Shown: piece by piece, positions 33,954 through 43,222 of the stretch
Position numbering within the stretch: the stretch's first letter is position 1
Layout: each line of letters begins with the position of its first letter
Source: CAYUCE01 sp964443275
GTDB taxonomy: Bacteria; Bipolaricaulota; Bipolaricaulia; CAYUCE01
Assembly (NCBI GenBank): GCA_964443275.1
Contig: CAYUCE010000001.1
Span: forward strand, 1-64,000
DNA: 64,000 nucleotides
Direction: 5' to 3'
Made by a program: the position numbers and the translations under genes
Notes under the pieces: model-generated
Databases searched by the model: none
The model's input: the letters and a program-made list of their open reading frames with translations, nothing else
Told to the model about the DNA's origin: nothing

Positions 33954-34714
33954 AAACCACTTTAGGATATATCTTAAGCATCATACTTTTACTTTTGGTC
34001 TGGCAATTGGCAAGCCTTGGAGGGAAGATGTTTTTCGGTGACCAAGCTTATAAAAGAAACGCACTTTTGGGCCCCATTGAAGCTTTCAGCTCTCTTATCC
34101 AAAAAAGAGATGAAATTGCGGGGCATTTTCTTTCCAGCGCGGGCCGCATAATAATAAGCTTAGGCTTAAGCTTAGGTTTAGCTGCACCTTTAGGTTTGGT
34201 GATAGGGTTTGAAAGTAAATTGGACAAACTCATCTCCCCTATTATCTACACTACCTTTCCCATACCAAAGATCGTCTTTTTGCCCCTACTATTTATTTTC
34301 ATGGGATTAGGGAACGCTCCCAAAATCACTCTAATTACGCTGGTAATATCGTTTCTGATCCTTATCTCCACCCGGGATGCAGTGAAAAGCATCCCCGAGG
34401 ACTATATCATTAGCGTATCCAGTACAGGGGCAAGCAAACTGCAAATTTACAGACACGTAATTATTCCGGGCAGCCTCCCCTCCATCCTTACCAGCACCCG
34501 GATTAGTGTGGGTATAGCAATTATGGTCCTGTATCTAGCTGAAACCTTTGTAACCAGAACCACCGGACTAGGGGTTTTCATTAATAAATCTTATGAGATA
34601 GGGTATTTCCCCGATATGTACGCGGGAATAGTGGCCATGGGCTTGTTGGGGCTAAGTTTATACGCGGGCATTGATCTAATAGAGCGGATTATCTGCAGAT
34701 GGAAGTATGTCTAG
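33950..34714 (+). CDS. ABC uptake system, permease (SsuC/TauC-like)
   Basis: 254 residues, about six membrane segments, starting inside the ATPase stop (ATGA). The conserved loop YIISVSSTGASKLQIYRHVIIPGSLPSI near residues 145-175 couples to the ATPase. Last gene of the three-gene importer. Substrate is unknown. Confidence 0.9.
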   Translation: MKTTLGYILSIILLLLVWQLASLGGKMFFGDQAYKRNALLGPIEAFSSLIQKRDEIAGHFLSSAGRIIISLGLSLGLAAPLGLVIGFESKLDKLISPIIYTTFPIPKIVFLPLLFIFMGLGNAPKITLITLVISFLILISTRDAVKSIPEDYIISVSSTGASKLQIYRHVIIPGSLPSILTSTRISVGIAIMVLYLAETFVTRTTGLGVFINKSYEIGYFPDMYAGIVAMGLLGLSLYAGIDLIERIICRWKYV

Positions 34715-34761
34715 CGAATTTTAATTACTGAGACTAATATCACCACTTATTGCCCGGCGTT

Positions 34762-34790
34762 TTGAAAGGGCGACCGAAAATATTTAGTAT
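34762..34790 (+). promoter_or_regulatory. Candidate promoter of NAD kinase (leaderless)
   Basis: TTGAAA (34762-34767), 17 bases, TAGTAT (34785-34790). Start of transcription would be near 34797, three bases before the ATG at 34800, and no ribosome site exists. Confidence 0.55.
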
Positions 34791-34799
34791 ATAACTAGA

Positions 34800-35645
34800 A
34801 TGTCTTATGAGAAGATTTTAGCCTTTGTAAACAATAGAAAAGAAGGCTTCGAGTTTACCCTTAAAGCCTTAAAGGACTGGGCTGACAAAAGGGAAATAAA
34901 AATTGAGACTATACATTACGATGAGATTGAAGCATTCAACATACCACCTGAATCCGCAAAATGTCTAGCGGTAACTATAGGCGGCGATGGTACATTCCTT
35001 AAGTCAGCAAACAAACTCGCCTCCTATAAGATTCCTCTATTGGGAGTAAACCTAGGCAGCTTGGGCTTTTTGACCCATACCCAATCAAAAGATTTAGACC
35101 GCGCCCTTACAAAGATCTGGGAAGGAAGATACGAAATTGATAACCGAATGAGGTTAGAATGTGATATAAAGGGAACAAAACTTTCCTGCCTAAATGAGGT
35201 AGTGCTTACTCGGGCGGGAGTGGACCATTTCACCGAACTAGAGCTTTTTATCGGCCATAAATTAGTGGGTTGCTATCCAGGAGACGGTATAATCGTCTCC
35301 ACCCCTACCGGCTCAACTGCCTATTCTCTATCCGCCGGCGGCCCCATCCTAACAAGCAATTTGGAATGTGTCGCCATCACCCCTTTGGCTCCCCACACCT
35401 TGGGACTTAGACCGGTGGTTTTTCCGGCCGATGAGAAGATCAAAGTTAGAGCAAACTGTAAGTCCACAGTGCTAATAGATGGTGACAAATATGGCAATTT
35501 GGCCCCTGGCGAAGCGGTCAGAATCTCACAATCCCCAACTCCTACAAGAATGGTGATAACCAAGCCCCGCCCCAATTTCTTCCGTATATTACACCACAAA
35601 CTGCAGTGGGGAAATGGATTTTACCGGAGGAAACGAAGAAGTTAA
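34800..35645 (+). CDS. nadK: NAD kinase
   Basis: 281 residues. Makes NADP from NAD and ATP (or polyphosphate). GGDGTFLKSA near residue 62 is the phosphate-binding GGDG loop, CLNEVVLTR near 130 is the NE motif, and TPTGSTAYSLSAGGP near 165 is the NAD site. Length is normal. No Shine-Dalgarno; a promoter just ahead suggests a leaderless mRNA. Confidence 0.95.
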   Translation: MSYEKILAFVNNRKEGFEFTLKALKDWADKREIKIETIHYDEIEAFNIPPESAKCLAVTIGGDGTFLKSANKLASYKIPLLGVNLGSLGFLTHTQSKDLDRALTKIWEGRYEIDNRMRLECDIKGTKLSCLNEVVLTRAGVDHFTELELFIGHKLVGCYPGDGIIVSTPTGSTAYSLSAGGPILTSNLECVAITPLAPHTLGLRPVVFPADEKIKVRANCKSTVLIDGDKYGNLAPGEAVRISQSPTPTRMVITKPRPNFFRILHHKLQWGNGFYRRKRRS

Positions 35646-35663
35646 ACTTAAAGGAGGTATGCT

Positions 35664-35870
35664 ATGAAAAAAATAGCTAAGTTTCTGACTCCCTGCACAT
35701 TAATTTTATCATGTTTTCTTGCTTTAGCAAGAGCCCAGGGAGCAGTACAGACCCCGGCTCAAGAAATCTCAACTGACATCAGCTGGCCGCAGGTCACCAC
35801 TGCCCTTCTTGTAGCAGCTTTGAGCTTTGCGGGAATAATTATGTGGCAGTGGGTAAGAAAAAGAAGATAA
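35664..35870 (+). CDS. Small membrane protein of unknown function
   Basis: 68 residues with an AAAGGAGG site. Residues 1-25 look like a signal peptide (ending ARAQG); a second hydrophobic helix at about 43-62 ends in WVRKRR, a positive-inside stop-transfer. A Tyr-less outer segment of about 18 residues lies between. It follows nadK by 18 bases and probably shares its transcript. I recognise no family. Confidence 0.65.
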   Translation: MKKIAKFLTPCTLILSCFLALARAQGAVQTPAQEISTDISWPQVTTALLVAALSFAGIIMWQWVRKRR

Positions 35871-35904
35871 AAAACAGGTAGGATTCTTTCGTCTGTAAAT
35901 TTAG

Positions 35905-36261
35905 CTAGGTTAACATCAATCTAGCCATGGCCGCTCCATCACCCCTACGAGGGGGGAGCTTAAGCAAGCGGGTGTACCCCCCTTCTCTATCCTTATAGTC
36001 CCCGGCTACTTCGGACAGGAGCTTATTCACCGCCTCTTTATCCTGTAGGGCCTTAAAAACCTGCCTATGAGAATGGGTATCGCCAGCCTTCGCTTTGGTT
36101 ATTATCCTCTCTACGTGCTTTTGACACTCTTTAGCCCTGGCCTGAGTGGTATCCACCTTCCCGTTTTTGATCAACTCACAGGCCAAATTTTTCAACATCT
36201 GGTTTCGATGGGATTTGCTCCCCCCAACCTTATTTTTCTTCTTTCTATGTCTCATGGGCAT
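35905..36261 (-). CDS. rplQ: 50S ribosomal protein L17
   Basis: 118 residues; MRHRKKKNKVGGSKSHRNQMLKNLACELIKNGKVDTT is the L17 opening. Last gene of the alpha operon, overlapping the rpoA end by 17 bases. The first Met-Pro residues are an extra start option before MRHR. Confidence 0.96.
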   Translation of the reverse strand: MPMRHRKKKNKVGGSKSHRNQMLKNLACELIKNGKVDTTQARAKECQKHVERIITKAKAGDTHSHRQVFKALQDKEAVNKLLSEVAGDYKDREGGYTRLLKLPPRRGDGAAMARLMLT

Positions 36262-37183
36262 CCTCCTTAAGAGAATAACCTAAATCTTTTAGCCTTTCCT
36301 TTACTTTCTCCAAAGTCTTTTCCCCAAATCCATGCACATCAGTAAGTTGAGGGCCAGTTTTCTCCAGTAAATCCTCAAGAGTCACAATATCTTTGCCTTT
36401 AAGCAAATTTACCGCCCTTTGATCAAAATCGAGTTTTTCTAAAGTCATAGACAGCTCTTCTGGCTCTTCCTCTTCCTCCTTAATTTCAGCTCCAAATGGA
36501 TGTTGGGCAAAATCCTTGAATAAATCAAAATGAGCACGTAGAATTTCAGCTGCCTTGCTCAAAACCTCCTCCGGTTTTATCTGACCTTTGGTCTCCAATT
36601 CCAGGATCAACCTCTCATAATCAGTCCTCTCGCCCACACGCGTAGATTCCACTTCAAAGTTTATAGATTCTACCGGAGAAAAATCAGAATCTAGAGGAAT
36701 AACTCCTAGGGGACTGTCTTCTTCCACATTTCTCTCCGAAGGTCGGTAGCCTATTCCCGGTTCCACTTCCATCTCTATACTTAAATTGCCATCCTCATTT
36801 ACCATCGCTATATGTTGATCCTTATTGATTATCTCAACTCCGTCCTCAGCTTCAATATCACTGGCGGTTACCTCTCCCTGACCTTTATAATCCAGATACA
36901 TCCTTTTTTTCTCCTTATCTCGCAATCTTATGGATAGTTCCTTAATATTCAGTATTATCTCCAGAATATCTTCTTTTACTCCATCGATAGTGTCATATTC
37001 GTGATATTTACCATCAAAACGCACTCTAGTAACCGCCGCCCCAGGAATGGATGATAAAATCACCCTTCTAAGTGAATTACCTATATTGGTCCCATAACCC
37101 CGCTCCAGGGGTTCAATAACTATCTTCCCATATGTATTGGTCAACTCGCGTGTCTTAATCTGAGGTATTACTAGCTCAACCAC
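36245..37183 (-). CDS. rpoA: RNA polymerase alpha subunit
   Basis: 312 residues from the GTG at 37183, or 313 from 37186; an AGGAGG site (37195-37190) sets this start. A GTG at 37210 lies inside the palindromic element and is rejected. The N-terminal dimerisation domain has PLERGYGTNIGNSLRRVILSS. The C-terminal domain (about 245-310) has the HhH promoter-contact region DVHGFGEKTLEKVKERL, with a Glu-rich linker before it. The entire spacer to rpsD is palindromic element copy 3. Confidence 0.96.
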   Translation of the reverse strand: MVELVIPQIKTRELTNTYGKIVIEPLERGYGTNIGNSLRRVILSSIPGAAVTRVRFDGKYHEYDTIDGVKEDILEIILNIKELSIRLRDKEKKRMYLDYKGQGEVTASDIEAEDGVEIINKDQHIAMVNEDGNLSIEMEVEPGIGYRPSERNVEEDSPLGVIPLDSDFSPVESINFEVESTRVGERTDYERLILELETKGQIKPEEVLSKAAEILRAHFDLFKDFAQHPFGAEIKEEEEEPEELSMTLEKLDFDQRAVNLLKGKDIVTLEDLLEKTGPQLTDVHGFGEKTLEKVKERLKDLGYSLKEDAHET

Positions 37184-37199
37184 CACTGCCCTCCTTTCT

Positions 37200-37272
37200 C
37201 CAGCACTCACTTTGAGAAATGCCTCCGGAATAAATGATAGTAAACGGTGACCATGCCCAAAATGAGTGCTGG
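37200..37272 (+). repeat. Palindromic element PE, copy 3 (rpsD-rpoA spacer)
   Basis: CCAGCACTCACTTT (37200-37213) and AAAATGAGTGCTGG (37259-37272) form a 14-base inverted repeat with one mismatch around a 45-base loop. Read toward rpoA (minus strand) it ends four bases before the AAGGAGG ribosome site. It fills the spacer between the rpsD stop (37276) and the rpoA leader. The loop matches copies 1 and 2 only weakly, so strand orientation is uncertain. Confidence 0.82.
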
Positions 37273-37275
37273 ACC

Positions 37276-37902
37276 TTAGCGGGAATAAAATTCAACAATC
37301 AGGTTGGTTTTAAGTTTCTGCTCAACTTCTTCCGGATCGGGGGTTCTTTCTATATTAATCTGGTACTTTTCTCTATTTACTGCCAGCCAAGCAGGGACTT
37401 CCCTATCCTCATTTGCTTCCAGAATTTCCTTTATCCCCTGCTTTGTCCGAGAGTTCTCCTTTACTTTTATAATATCCCCCTCTTTAACTGAGTAAGACGG
37501 GATGTCTAAGCTTGTATTATTAACTTCCACGTGGCCATGATTGACAATTTGTCTTGCTTGATCACGGGAGGAGGCAAATCCAGCTCTATAGAGTACATTG
37601 TCCAATCTTCTCTCCAAAAGTTCAAGTAAAAACTGGCCGGTTGCTCCCATCTTCCCTTTGGCCTTGTCCACATACCGTTTGAATTGTTCTTCCCGAACCC
37701 TATAAATCCTCCTCGCCTTCTGTTTCTCCCTAAGGTGGACTCTATATTGAGATCGCCTGCTTCTGCTCCTTCCCGCTTCCCCTGGGGGATAGCTCTTTCT
37801 TTGGATAGCGCACTTATCAGTATAGCACCTATCGCCTTTAAGAAAGAGCTTTTCGCCTTCCCGCCTACATATCTTACACTTAGGTCCTACATCTCTTCCC
37901 AT
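37276..37902 (-). CDS. rpsD: 30S ribosomal protein S4
   Basis: 208 residues. MGRDVGPKCKICRREGEKLFLKGDRC...CAIQR shows the zinc-binding four-Cys form of S4. The S4 RNA-binding domain is RRLDNVLYRAGFASSRDQARQIVNHGHVEVN. It is a primary 16S binder and in many bacteria the autogenous regulator of this operon. Confidence 0.96.
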   Translation of the reverse strand: MGRDVGPKCKICRREGEKLFLKGDRCYTDKCAIQRKSYPPGEAGRSRSRRSQYRVHLREKQKARRIYRVREEQFKRYVDKAKGKMGATGQFLLELLERRLDNVLYRAGFASSRDQARQIVNHGHVEVNNTSLDIPSYSVKEGDIIKVKENSRTKQGIKEILEANEDREVPAWLAVNREKYQINIERTPDPEEVEQKLKTNLIVEFYSR

Positions 37903-37924
37903 ACTGTTTTCCTCCTGCTTTTCG

Positions 37925-38263
37925 TTAACTAAAAGATCTGGGGGTGACGTTCCGGATATCTTCCACCCTAAATCCTTGACCCTTTAGAGTTTGAACAACT
38001 GAGTTTTTCCCAGGTCCGGTCCCATTTATGGTTACCACCACCGATTTTATACCATATTCCTTCATCTGTTGAGCCAGGTTTTCAGTTGCTACTTGAGCGG
38101 CGTAAGGCGTGCCCTTCCTAGAACCCTTAAACCTACCCCCGACTCCAGGAGTGCTCCAAGTTATGACATCTCCATTCAAATCAGTAAGGGTCAATATAGT
38201 ATTATTATAGGTGGCGTTTATATGAACTCTCGCCTTATCTAACTTAACCTTCTTTTTAGCCAT
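37925..38263 (-). CDS. rpsK: 30S ribosomal protein S11
   Basis: 112 residues; shorter than the E. coli protein at the N-terminus. ARVHINATYNNTILTLTDLNGDVITWSTPGVGGRFKGSRKGTPYAAQVA and the C-terminal RNVTPRSFS are the S11 platform sequences. Overlap-free, two bases from rpsM. Confidence 0.96.
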   Translation of the reverse strand: MAKKKVKLDKARVHINATYNNTILTLTDLNGDVITWSTPGVGGRFKGSRKGTPYAAQVATENLAQQMKEYGIKSVVVTINGTGPGKNSVVQTLKGQGFRVEDIRNVTPRSFS

Positions 38264-38265
38264 GA

Positions 38266-38631
38266 TTATCTCTTTTTCCCCGCCTTGGAGGCTCTAGGTC
38301 CTTTCCAAGTCCGAGCGTTGGATTGAGTCTTCTGTCCTCTCACTGGAAGACCCTGTTTGTGGCGAATTCCACGATAGCACTCTATATCTTTAAGGCGCTC
38401 TATATCCGATTTAACTTTCCGGCGTAAGTCTCCTTCCACCATGTATCGATCAATCTCCCTCCTCAAATCGGTAATCTCCTTTTCCGTTAACTCATGCACC
38501 CTTTTACCTTTATCCACACCTACAGAGTTCAAGATTTCGTTTGATCGGGAACGACCGATCCCATATATATAAGTTAGTGCTATCTCCGCTCTTTTATTTC
38601 GAGGAAGATCAACTCCTGCAATTCTAGGCAT
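38266..38631 (-). CDS. rpsM: 30S ribosomal protein S13
   Basis: 121 residues; [33 protein letters not shown] and the basic tail [18 protein letters not shown] are diagnostic. It contacts the head and the P-site tRNA. Preceded by about 75 bases containing the short direct repeat AAGACCCA (38674, 38690 region). Confidence 0.96.
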   Translation of the reverse strand: MPRIAGVDLPRNKRAEIALTYIYGIGRSRSNEILNSVGVDKGKRVHELTEKEITDLRREIDRYMVEGDLRRKVKSDIERLKDIECYRGIRHKQGLPVRGQKTQSNARTWKGPRASKAGKKR

Positions 38632-38706
38632 TTCAAACCCTCCAGATTATTTGTTCTCTGTGATTATGTTTCCCAAGACCCAACCCCTAAGACCCAGTAC
38701 CTAACA

Positions 38707-38820
38707 TTACCCCTGTCGCTGCTTGTGCTTAGGATTCTTACAAATTACTACTAACCTGCCGTTTCTTCTCACTATCTTACATTTATTGCATATCTTTTTC
38801 ACTGAACTTCTTACTTTCAT
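38707..38820 (-). CDS. rpmJ: 50S ribosomal protein L36
   Basis: 37-residue protein: starts [19 protein letters not shown], with zinc ligands C11, C14, C27 and H32, and ends HKQRQG. This is the zinc-containing C+ form. It lies between infA and rpsM in the standard order. Confidence 0.95.
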   Translation of the reverse strand: MKVRSSVKKICNKCKIVRRNGRLVVICKNPKHKQRQG

Positions 38821-38848
38821 CGAACACCTCTACTTTACTTAAGGTAGG

Positions 38849-39100
38849 TCAACTTTCACGATAAACGATCCTACCTTTGGAAAGATCATAGGGAGAAAAC
38901 TCCACTACTACTCGATCTCCAGTCAAGATACGAATATGGTACTTTCTTATTTTACCTGACACATGACAAAGCGCCTCATGACCGTTATCCAGCCTGACCT
39001 TAAACATAGAGTTAGAGTAAGCTTCTATCACTTCCCCTTTTTTCCTAATTACCCGTTCCCGCTTATCCTGGTCTTGGTTATCTTTATTTTCCTCATTCAT
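38849..39100 (-). CDS. infA: Translation initiation factor IF-1
   Basis: 83 residues. A charged N-terminal extension of about 15 residues ([16 protein letters not shown]) precedes the OB-fold [61 protein letters not shown]. It binds the A site during initiation. Adjacent to map with a two-base gap. Confidence 0.95.
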   Translation of the reverse strand: MNEENKDNQDQDKRERVIRKKGEVIEAYSNSMFKVRLDNGHEALCHVSGKIRKYHIRILTGDRVVVEFSPYDLSKGRIVYRES

Positions 39101-39102
39101 TA

Positions 39103-39861
39103 TTATTTAAGCTCCGCCCTGGTTAGGACTTCGCAAGTCCCGTTGGTTATCAACACCATATCTTCCTCGTGTGCTGACAGCTTACCGTCCGGGGTAATCA
39201 CGGTCCAACCATCATCCAATATACTTACTTCTTGTGGACTCTGCTTCACCATAGGTTCGAGAGCCAAAATCATGCCTGAGCGAAGGAGCGCCCCTTGGGC
39301 CGGCGGTCCGTAATTAGGCACCTGAGGATCTTCGTGCAAATCCCGACCGATTCCATGGCCTACAAATTGCTTCACCACATAAAAACCTTTACTTTCTACG
39401 TAAGATCCAATAGCATGAGATATATCCGAAACCCGGTTGCCAGCTCGTGAGGCTTCAATTCCCTTCTTCAATGCGGCCTGACAAACTGCGATAATCTCTT
39501 TGGCTTCCTTACCTCCATCCCCCACCGTGAAACTTCGGGCCAAATCAGCATAAAGACCTCCCCTTTCAATTCCCATATCTATAGATAACAAATCGCCCTT
39601 TTTTAGCACCCGCTCATCAGATGGAATCCCATGTACTATTTCCTCATTAATACAGGTACAGATTGAAGCTGGAAATCCCCTATAGCCCCTAAATGCCGGC
39701 TTGGCCTCGTAATCTTCCATCAGCTCTTCAGCCAACCTATTTAAAAACCCGGTGGATACCCCTTCCTCGGCTTTAAGCTGCATCTCCTTAACAATCTCTT
39801 GTAAGATTAAGCAATTATCCTTGATAACTTTTATCTCCTGGGTGGATTTTAACTTGATCAT
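39103..39861 (-). CDS. map: Methionine aminopeptidase type I
   Basis: 252 residues. Metal ligands in order: IDMGIE and DLARSF (two Asp), [13 protein letters not shown] (His), LEPMV (Glu), and HEEDMV (Glu). HGIP provides the substrate His. It removes N-terminal Met from nascent proteins. In the secY-adk-map-infA order usual for many bacteria. Confidence 0.95.
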   Translation of the reverse strand: MIKLKSTQEIKVIKDNCLILQEIVKEMQLKAEEGVSTGFLNRLAEELMEDYEAKPAFRGYRGFPASICTCINEEIVHGIPSDERVLKKGDLLSIDMGIERGGLYADLARSFTVGDGGKEAKEIIAVCQAALKKGIEASRAGNRVSDISHAIGSYVESKGFYVVKQFVGHGIGRDLHEDPQVPNYGPPAQGALLRSGMILALEPMVKQSPQEVSILDDGWTVITPDGKLSAHEEDMVLITNGTCEVLTRAELK

Positions 39862-39873
39862 TATCTTCAGTTT

Positions 39874-40524
39874 CTATGTTTTAATTTGATCTAGGTGCTT
39901 TAGGATATCTTTATGTATCCTTTCGATGCCGCGATCACCATCTATAGTTATCAATTTTTCCCTGTCAGCATAATATTCCTTTAAAGGAGCGGTGCTTCTT
40001 TCATATACCTCAAATCTATTTTCGACTACCTCTCTCTTATCGTCAGACCGCTGATACAACTTATGGCCACACTTATCACAAATCCCCTCTTCTTCGGGTG
40101 GATTGTGTACCAAATTATACGTCTTTCCGCAATTTTTACATATCCGCCTTGCAGAAAGCCTCTCAACTCCTATCTGCAACTCAAGCTTTATGTTGAGCAC
40201 TACATCCACATCGGCAAAGCCGGATAAAATTTCAGCCTGCTTCAAAGTTCGAGGAAAACCATCTAGCACATAGCCATCCGCGCTCTTCTTTATCCGCTCC
40301 AACATTATATCTGCGATAAGCTTGTCGGGGACCAACTCACCTCGATCAACATATTTTTTAGCTTCTTTTCCTAAGTCCGTCCCCTTGCTAATTTCCTCTC
40401 TTAACGTATCCCCAGCATCCAGATGAACAATACCCAGCTTGTTTGCCAACAGCTCTGCTTGCGTACCTTTTCCCGCCCCCGGCGGACCCAACATAACAAT
40501 CTTCTTACTAGATTTATTATTCAT
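39874..40524 (-). CDS. adk: Adenylate kinase (zinc-lid form)
   Basis: 216 residues. P-loop GPPGAGKGTQA; LDAGDTLREE AMP-binding region; DGFPRTLKQAE. The lid holds CKNC...CDKC, a four-Cys zinc site typical of Gram-positive and thermophilic enzymes. It interconverts ATP + AMP and 2 ADP. Confidence 0.96.
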   Translation of the reverse strand: MNNKSSKKIVMLGPPGAGKGTQAELLANKLGIVHLDAGDTLREEISKGTDLGKEAKKYVDRGELVPDKLIADIMLERIKKSADGYVLDGFPRTLKQAEILSGFADVDVVLNIKLELQIGVERLSARRICKNCGKTYNLVHNPPEEEGICDKCGHKLYQRSDDKREVVENRFEVYERSTAPLKEYYADREKLITIDGDRGIERIHKDILKHLDQIKT

Positions 40525-40570
40525 TTAATTTTACCAAAAATATAAGGATATGAAAGCTTACCAGCCTTAC

Positions 40571-41875
40571 TTACATCCTTCTTCCCAGTCCTCCGCCTCC
40601 CCTTCCCACCAACTTTTCGTAATGCCGCTCGGCCATGTGGGACTCAATCTGCTGGATAGTGTCAATACCTACTCCTACCACGATGAGGATGGAAGTACCA
40701 CCCAGGGCGAAAGTTACCGAAAGGCTGGGGTTCCCAATGATGCCCATCAAAATATAAGGAAGCAAGGCAATAGAAGCTAAAAACAGCGCTCCAATTAAAA
40801 TAATCCTGTTTACCACCTGACTAACGTAATCTGAAGTCGGCCTTCCCGGGCGTATACCGGGTATAAACCCTCCCCACTCCTTCAAATTTTTGGATAAATC
40901 TTTGGGATCGAAAACAATCGAGCTGTAAAAGTAAGTGAAGAAAATAATCAAAGCTGCATAAGCCATTAGATAGTACGGGCTGCCCTGCTGCACATAAGTT
41001 TGTAACCACTCCAGGCCGGGTAAAAATTGTATGAAAAAACCGGGCAGCTGCAGGAGTGCAGTAGCAAATATAATCGGAATTACCCCTCCTTGATTTACTT
41101 TGAGAGGAATATAGGTACTTTGACCTCCGTAGACCTTGCCCTTGACCACCCGCTTTGCATATTGAACATTTATCCGCCTTGCTCCCAACTGAACCATCAC
41201 AATCCCCGCCACAACCACCACCAACACCCCCACTAAGACAAGAGCCCAAAAAGGGTTAACCGATCCGGTGGAAACAAGAAAATATGTGTCGGAGATCTGG
41301 GAGGGAAATCGGGAAACAATACCGATCATGATAATCATAGATATACCTCGGCCTATCCCGTTTTCGGTTATCCGCTCCCCCAACCACATTAAAAATAGGG
41401 TACCGGTAACCAGAGAAGTCACGGAGATAAGGTAAAAACCCAAACTAGGCCTAGCGATGCCTTGACTGGTTAACATAACACTTATAGCCAAAGCCTGGAC
41501 GAAAGCGAGCCCTACGGTCCCATAACGAGTATATTTATTTATTACCTTTCTACCCTCCTCTCCCTGCTGCTGCAGTTCCTTTAAAGTAGGAATGACCGCG
41601 GTGAGCAAACTCATAATAATAGAAGCGTTAATGTAGGGTATTACACCTAATGCAAACAATGAAAACCGCTGCAGTGCACCACCGGCGAACATATTCAAAA
41701 ATTGAAAGACTCCTCCACCCAGAAACTGCTGGAAGAAATTTTGCAGGGCCTGAACGTCTACTCCGGGAACTGGAATATGAGTACCTACACGAAAAACTAT
41801 AATTGCTCCCAGGGTAAACAGGGCCCTCTTTCTAAGCTCAGGTATCCCAAAAGCCTTGATTATTTGTTCAAACAA
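40571..41875 (-). CDS. secY: Protein translocase subunit SecY
   Basis: 434 residues with ten membrane helices. The start FGIPELRKRALFTLGAIIVFRVGTHIPVPGVD is the SecY signature; the plug follows in TM2a (FQFLNMFAGGALQRFSLFALG). The cytoplasmic loop GARRINVQYAKRVVKG binds ribosome and SecA. It forms the export channel with SecE/G, encoded elsewhere. Confidence 0.97.
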   Translation of the reverse strand: MFEQIIKAFGIPELRKRALFTLGAIIVFRVGTHIPVPGVDVQALQNFFQQFLGGGVFQFLNMFAGGALQRFSLFALGVIPYINASIIMSLLTAVIPTLKELQQQGEEGRKVINKYTRYGTVGLAFVQALAISVMLTSQGIARPSLGFYLISVTSLVTGTLFLMWLGERITENGIGRGISMIIMIGIVSRFPSQISDTYFLVSTGSVNPFWALVLVGVLVVVVAGIVMVQLGARRINVQYAKRVVKGKVYGGQSTYIPLKVNQGGVIPIIFATALLQLPGFFIQFLPGLEWLQTYVQQGSPYYLMAYAALIIFFTYFYSSIVFDPKDLSKNLKEWGGFIPGIRPGRPTSDYVSQVVNRIILIGALFLASIALLPYILMGIIGNPSLSVTFALGGTSILIVVGVGIDTIQQIESHMAERHYEKLVGRGGGGLGRRM

Positions 41876-41884
41876 ATTTTTCCC

Positions 41885-42337
41885 CTATTTGGCTAACTTT
41901 ACTACCTCTCCACCAGCCTGCTGGATCTTCTCCCTAGCCTTTTGGGAGAACTTATGGGCTTTTACAGTTAGGCTCTTTTTAAGTTCGCCTCGCCCCAGTA
42001 TCTTTACTCCATCGCCAATAGACTTTCCCGAAATAATTCCACTTTCCGCCAGGATAGCCGGTGTAACCTCTGAGCCAACGGAGAAGGTCTCGTCCAATCT
42101 ATCCACGTTTACCAAGCAGTATTTCTTTGAGGTTGGGTTATTAAATCCACGCTTAGGGATCTTCTTCCACAGGGGAGTTTGTCCACCTTCAAAACCTGGC
42201 AGCATACTCACTCCCGCTCGGGCATTTTGACCCTTATCACCTCGACCGCTTTTGTCCCCATAGCCGGATCCCGAACCTCTACCTATTCTCTTTCTGGATT
42301 TCTTCTTCTGTTTAGGTTTTAGATCTTCAAGCCTCAT
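41885..42337 (-). CDS. rplO: 50S ribosomal protein L15
   Basis: 150 residues from the ATG at 42337, with GGTGGGG before it; a GTG at 42346 is an alternative. MRLEDLKP, KRIGRGSGSGYGDKSGRGDKGQNARAG and the C-terminal GGEV are typical. It overlaps rpsE by 11 bases; the rpmD (L30) gene normally between rpsE and rplO is missing. Confidence 0.95.
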   Translation of the reverse strand: MRLEDLKPKQKKKSRKRIGRGSGSGYGDKSGRGDKGQNARAGVSMLPGFEGGQTPLWKKIPKRGFNNPTSKKYCLVNVDRLDETFSVGSEVTPAILAESGIISGKSIGDGVKILGRGELKKSLTVKAHKFSQKAREKIQQAGGEVVKLAK

Positions 42338-42821
42338 TGACCCCACCTGCCTTCTCTAATTCCTTATCCCTTAAATCTGCTACCTCCCCCAAAGTTCTTA
42401 AGTTCCCCAATCCATTGATGGTGGCCTTGGCTAAGGTAAGTGGATTATTGGAACCTAGCGACTTAGTCAATATATTCCTAATCCCGACCAACCTACATAT
42501 TGTCCCCACTGTCTCCCCCGCAATTACTCCAGTTCCCGGGTAAGCCGGTTTAAGGAGAACCCGTCCCGCTTTAAATTTGCCGATCACCTGATGAGGAATA
42601 GTTCCATCCTTTACCGGAACCTTTATTATATTCTTCTCTGCATCCCTAACCCCTTGCTGAATAGCCCGGGGAATGTTTCGAGTGTTACCCTTTCCTATAC
42701 CTACCCGGCCTTCATTGTCACCTACGGCCACTATCACCCGAAAACCTAAATTACGCCCCCCCTTAACTACCTTGCTTACTCTACTTATGTCTATTACTTC
42801 ATTATCTAGCTCTTCAGCCAT
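42327..42821 (-). CDS. rpsE: 30S ribosomal protein S5
   Basis: 164 residues: VVKGGRNLGFRVIVAVGDNEGRVGIGKG and PAYPGTGVIAGETVGTICRLVGI. It contributes to accuracy of translation and mRNA unwinding at the entry channel. Confidence 0.96.
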   Translation of the reverse strand: MAEELDNEVIDISRVSKVVKGGRNLGFRVIVAVGDNEGRVGIGKGNTRNIPRAIQQGVRDAEKNIIKVPVKDGTIPHQVIGKFKAGRVLLKPAYPGTGVIAGETVGTICRLVGIRNILTKSLGSNNPLTLAKATINGLGNLRTLGEVADLRDKELEKAGGVNEA

Positions 42822-42839
42822 CTTCCTCCAATTGATACA

Positions 42840-43196
42840 CTAAAATTCAAGCCCACCAACTCTAGCCTTTTCTGCTACCTGCTTCACAATTCCATGATAG
42901 GGGTATCCACTTCGATCAAAGACCACCTTTTTTATTCCCTGTTTCTTTGCTTTTTCGGCCACCAACTTGCCTATCTTTTTCGCCGACTGGATATTGCAAC
43001 CAGCCCCATTTAACTCTTGATCCAGAGTAGAAGCAGCCACCAAAGTCTCCCCCTTGGTATCATCGATAAGTTGAACATATAAATGATTTAAACTCTTGGA
43101 CACACACATTCTGGGCCTATCTTTTGTCCCGAAAATCTTTTTCCTTACCCTTCTATGTCTCTTCCTTCGACTCTCTTCTCTACTTTTGGCTGTCAT
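42840..43196 (-). CDS. rplR: 50S ribosomal protein L18
   Basis: 118 residues: [37 protein letters not shown] and [26 protein letters not shown]. 5S rRNA-binding protein. Standard position between rplF and rpsE. Confidence 0.96.
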   Translation of the reverse strand: MTAKSREESRRKRHRRVRKKIFGTKDRPRMCVSKSLNHLYVQLIDDTKGETLVAASTLDQELNGAGCNIQSAKKIGKLVAEKAKKQGIKKVVFDRSGYPYHGIVKQVAEKARVGGLEF

Positions 43197-43222
43197 TTAT
43201 CCAACCTCTAACTCTGGCCTCA

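Noticed and set aside
37184..37210. GTG at 37210 as rpoA start
   Set aside because: It lies within the palindromic element and upstream of the AGGAGG that positions the later GTG at 37183 or 37186.
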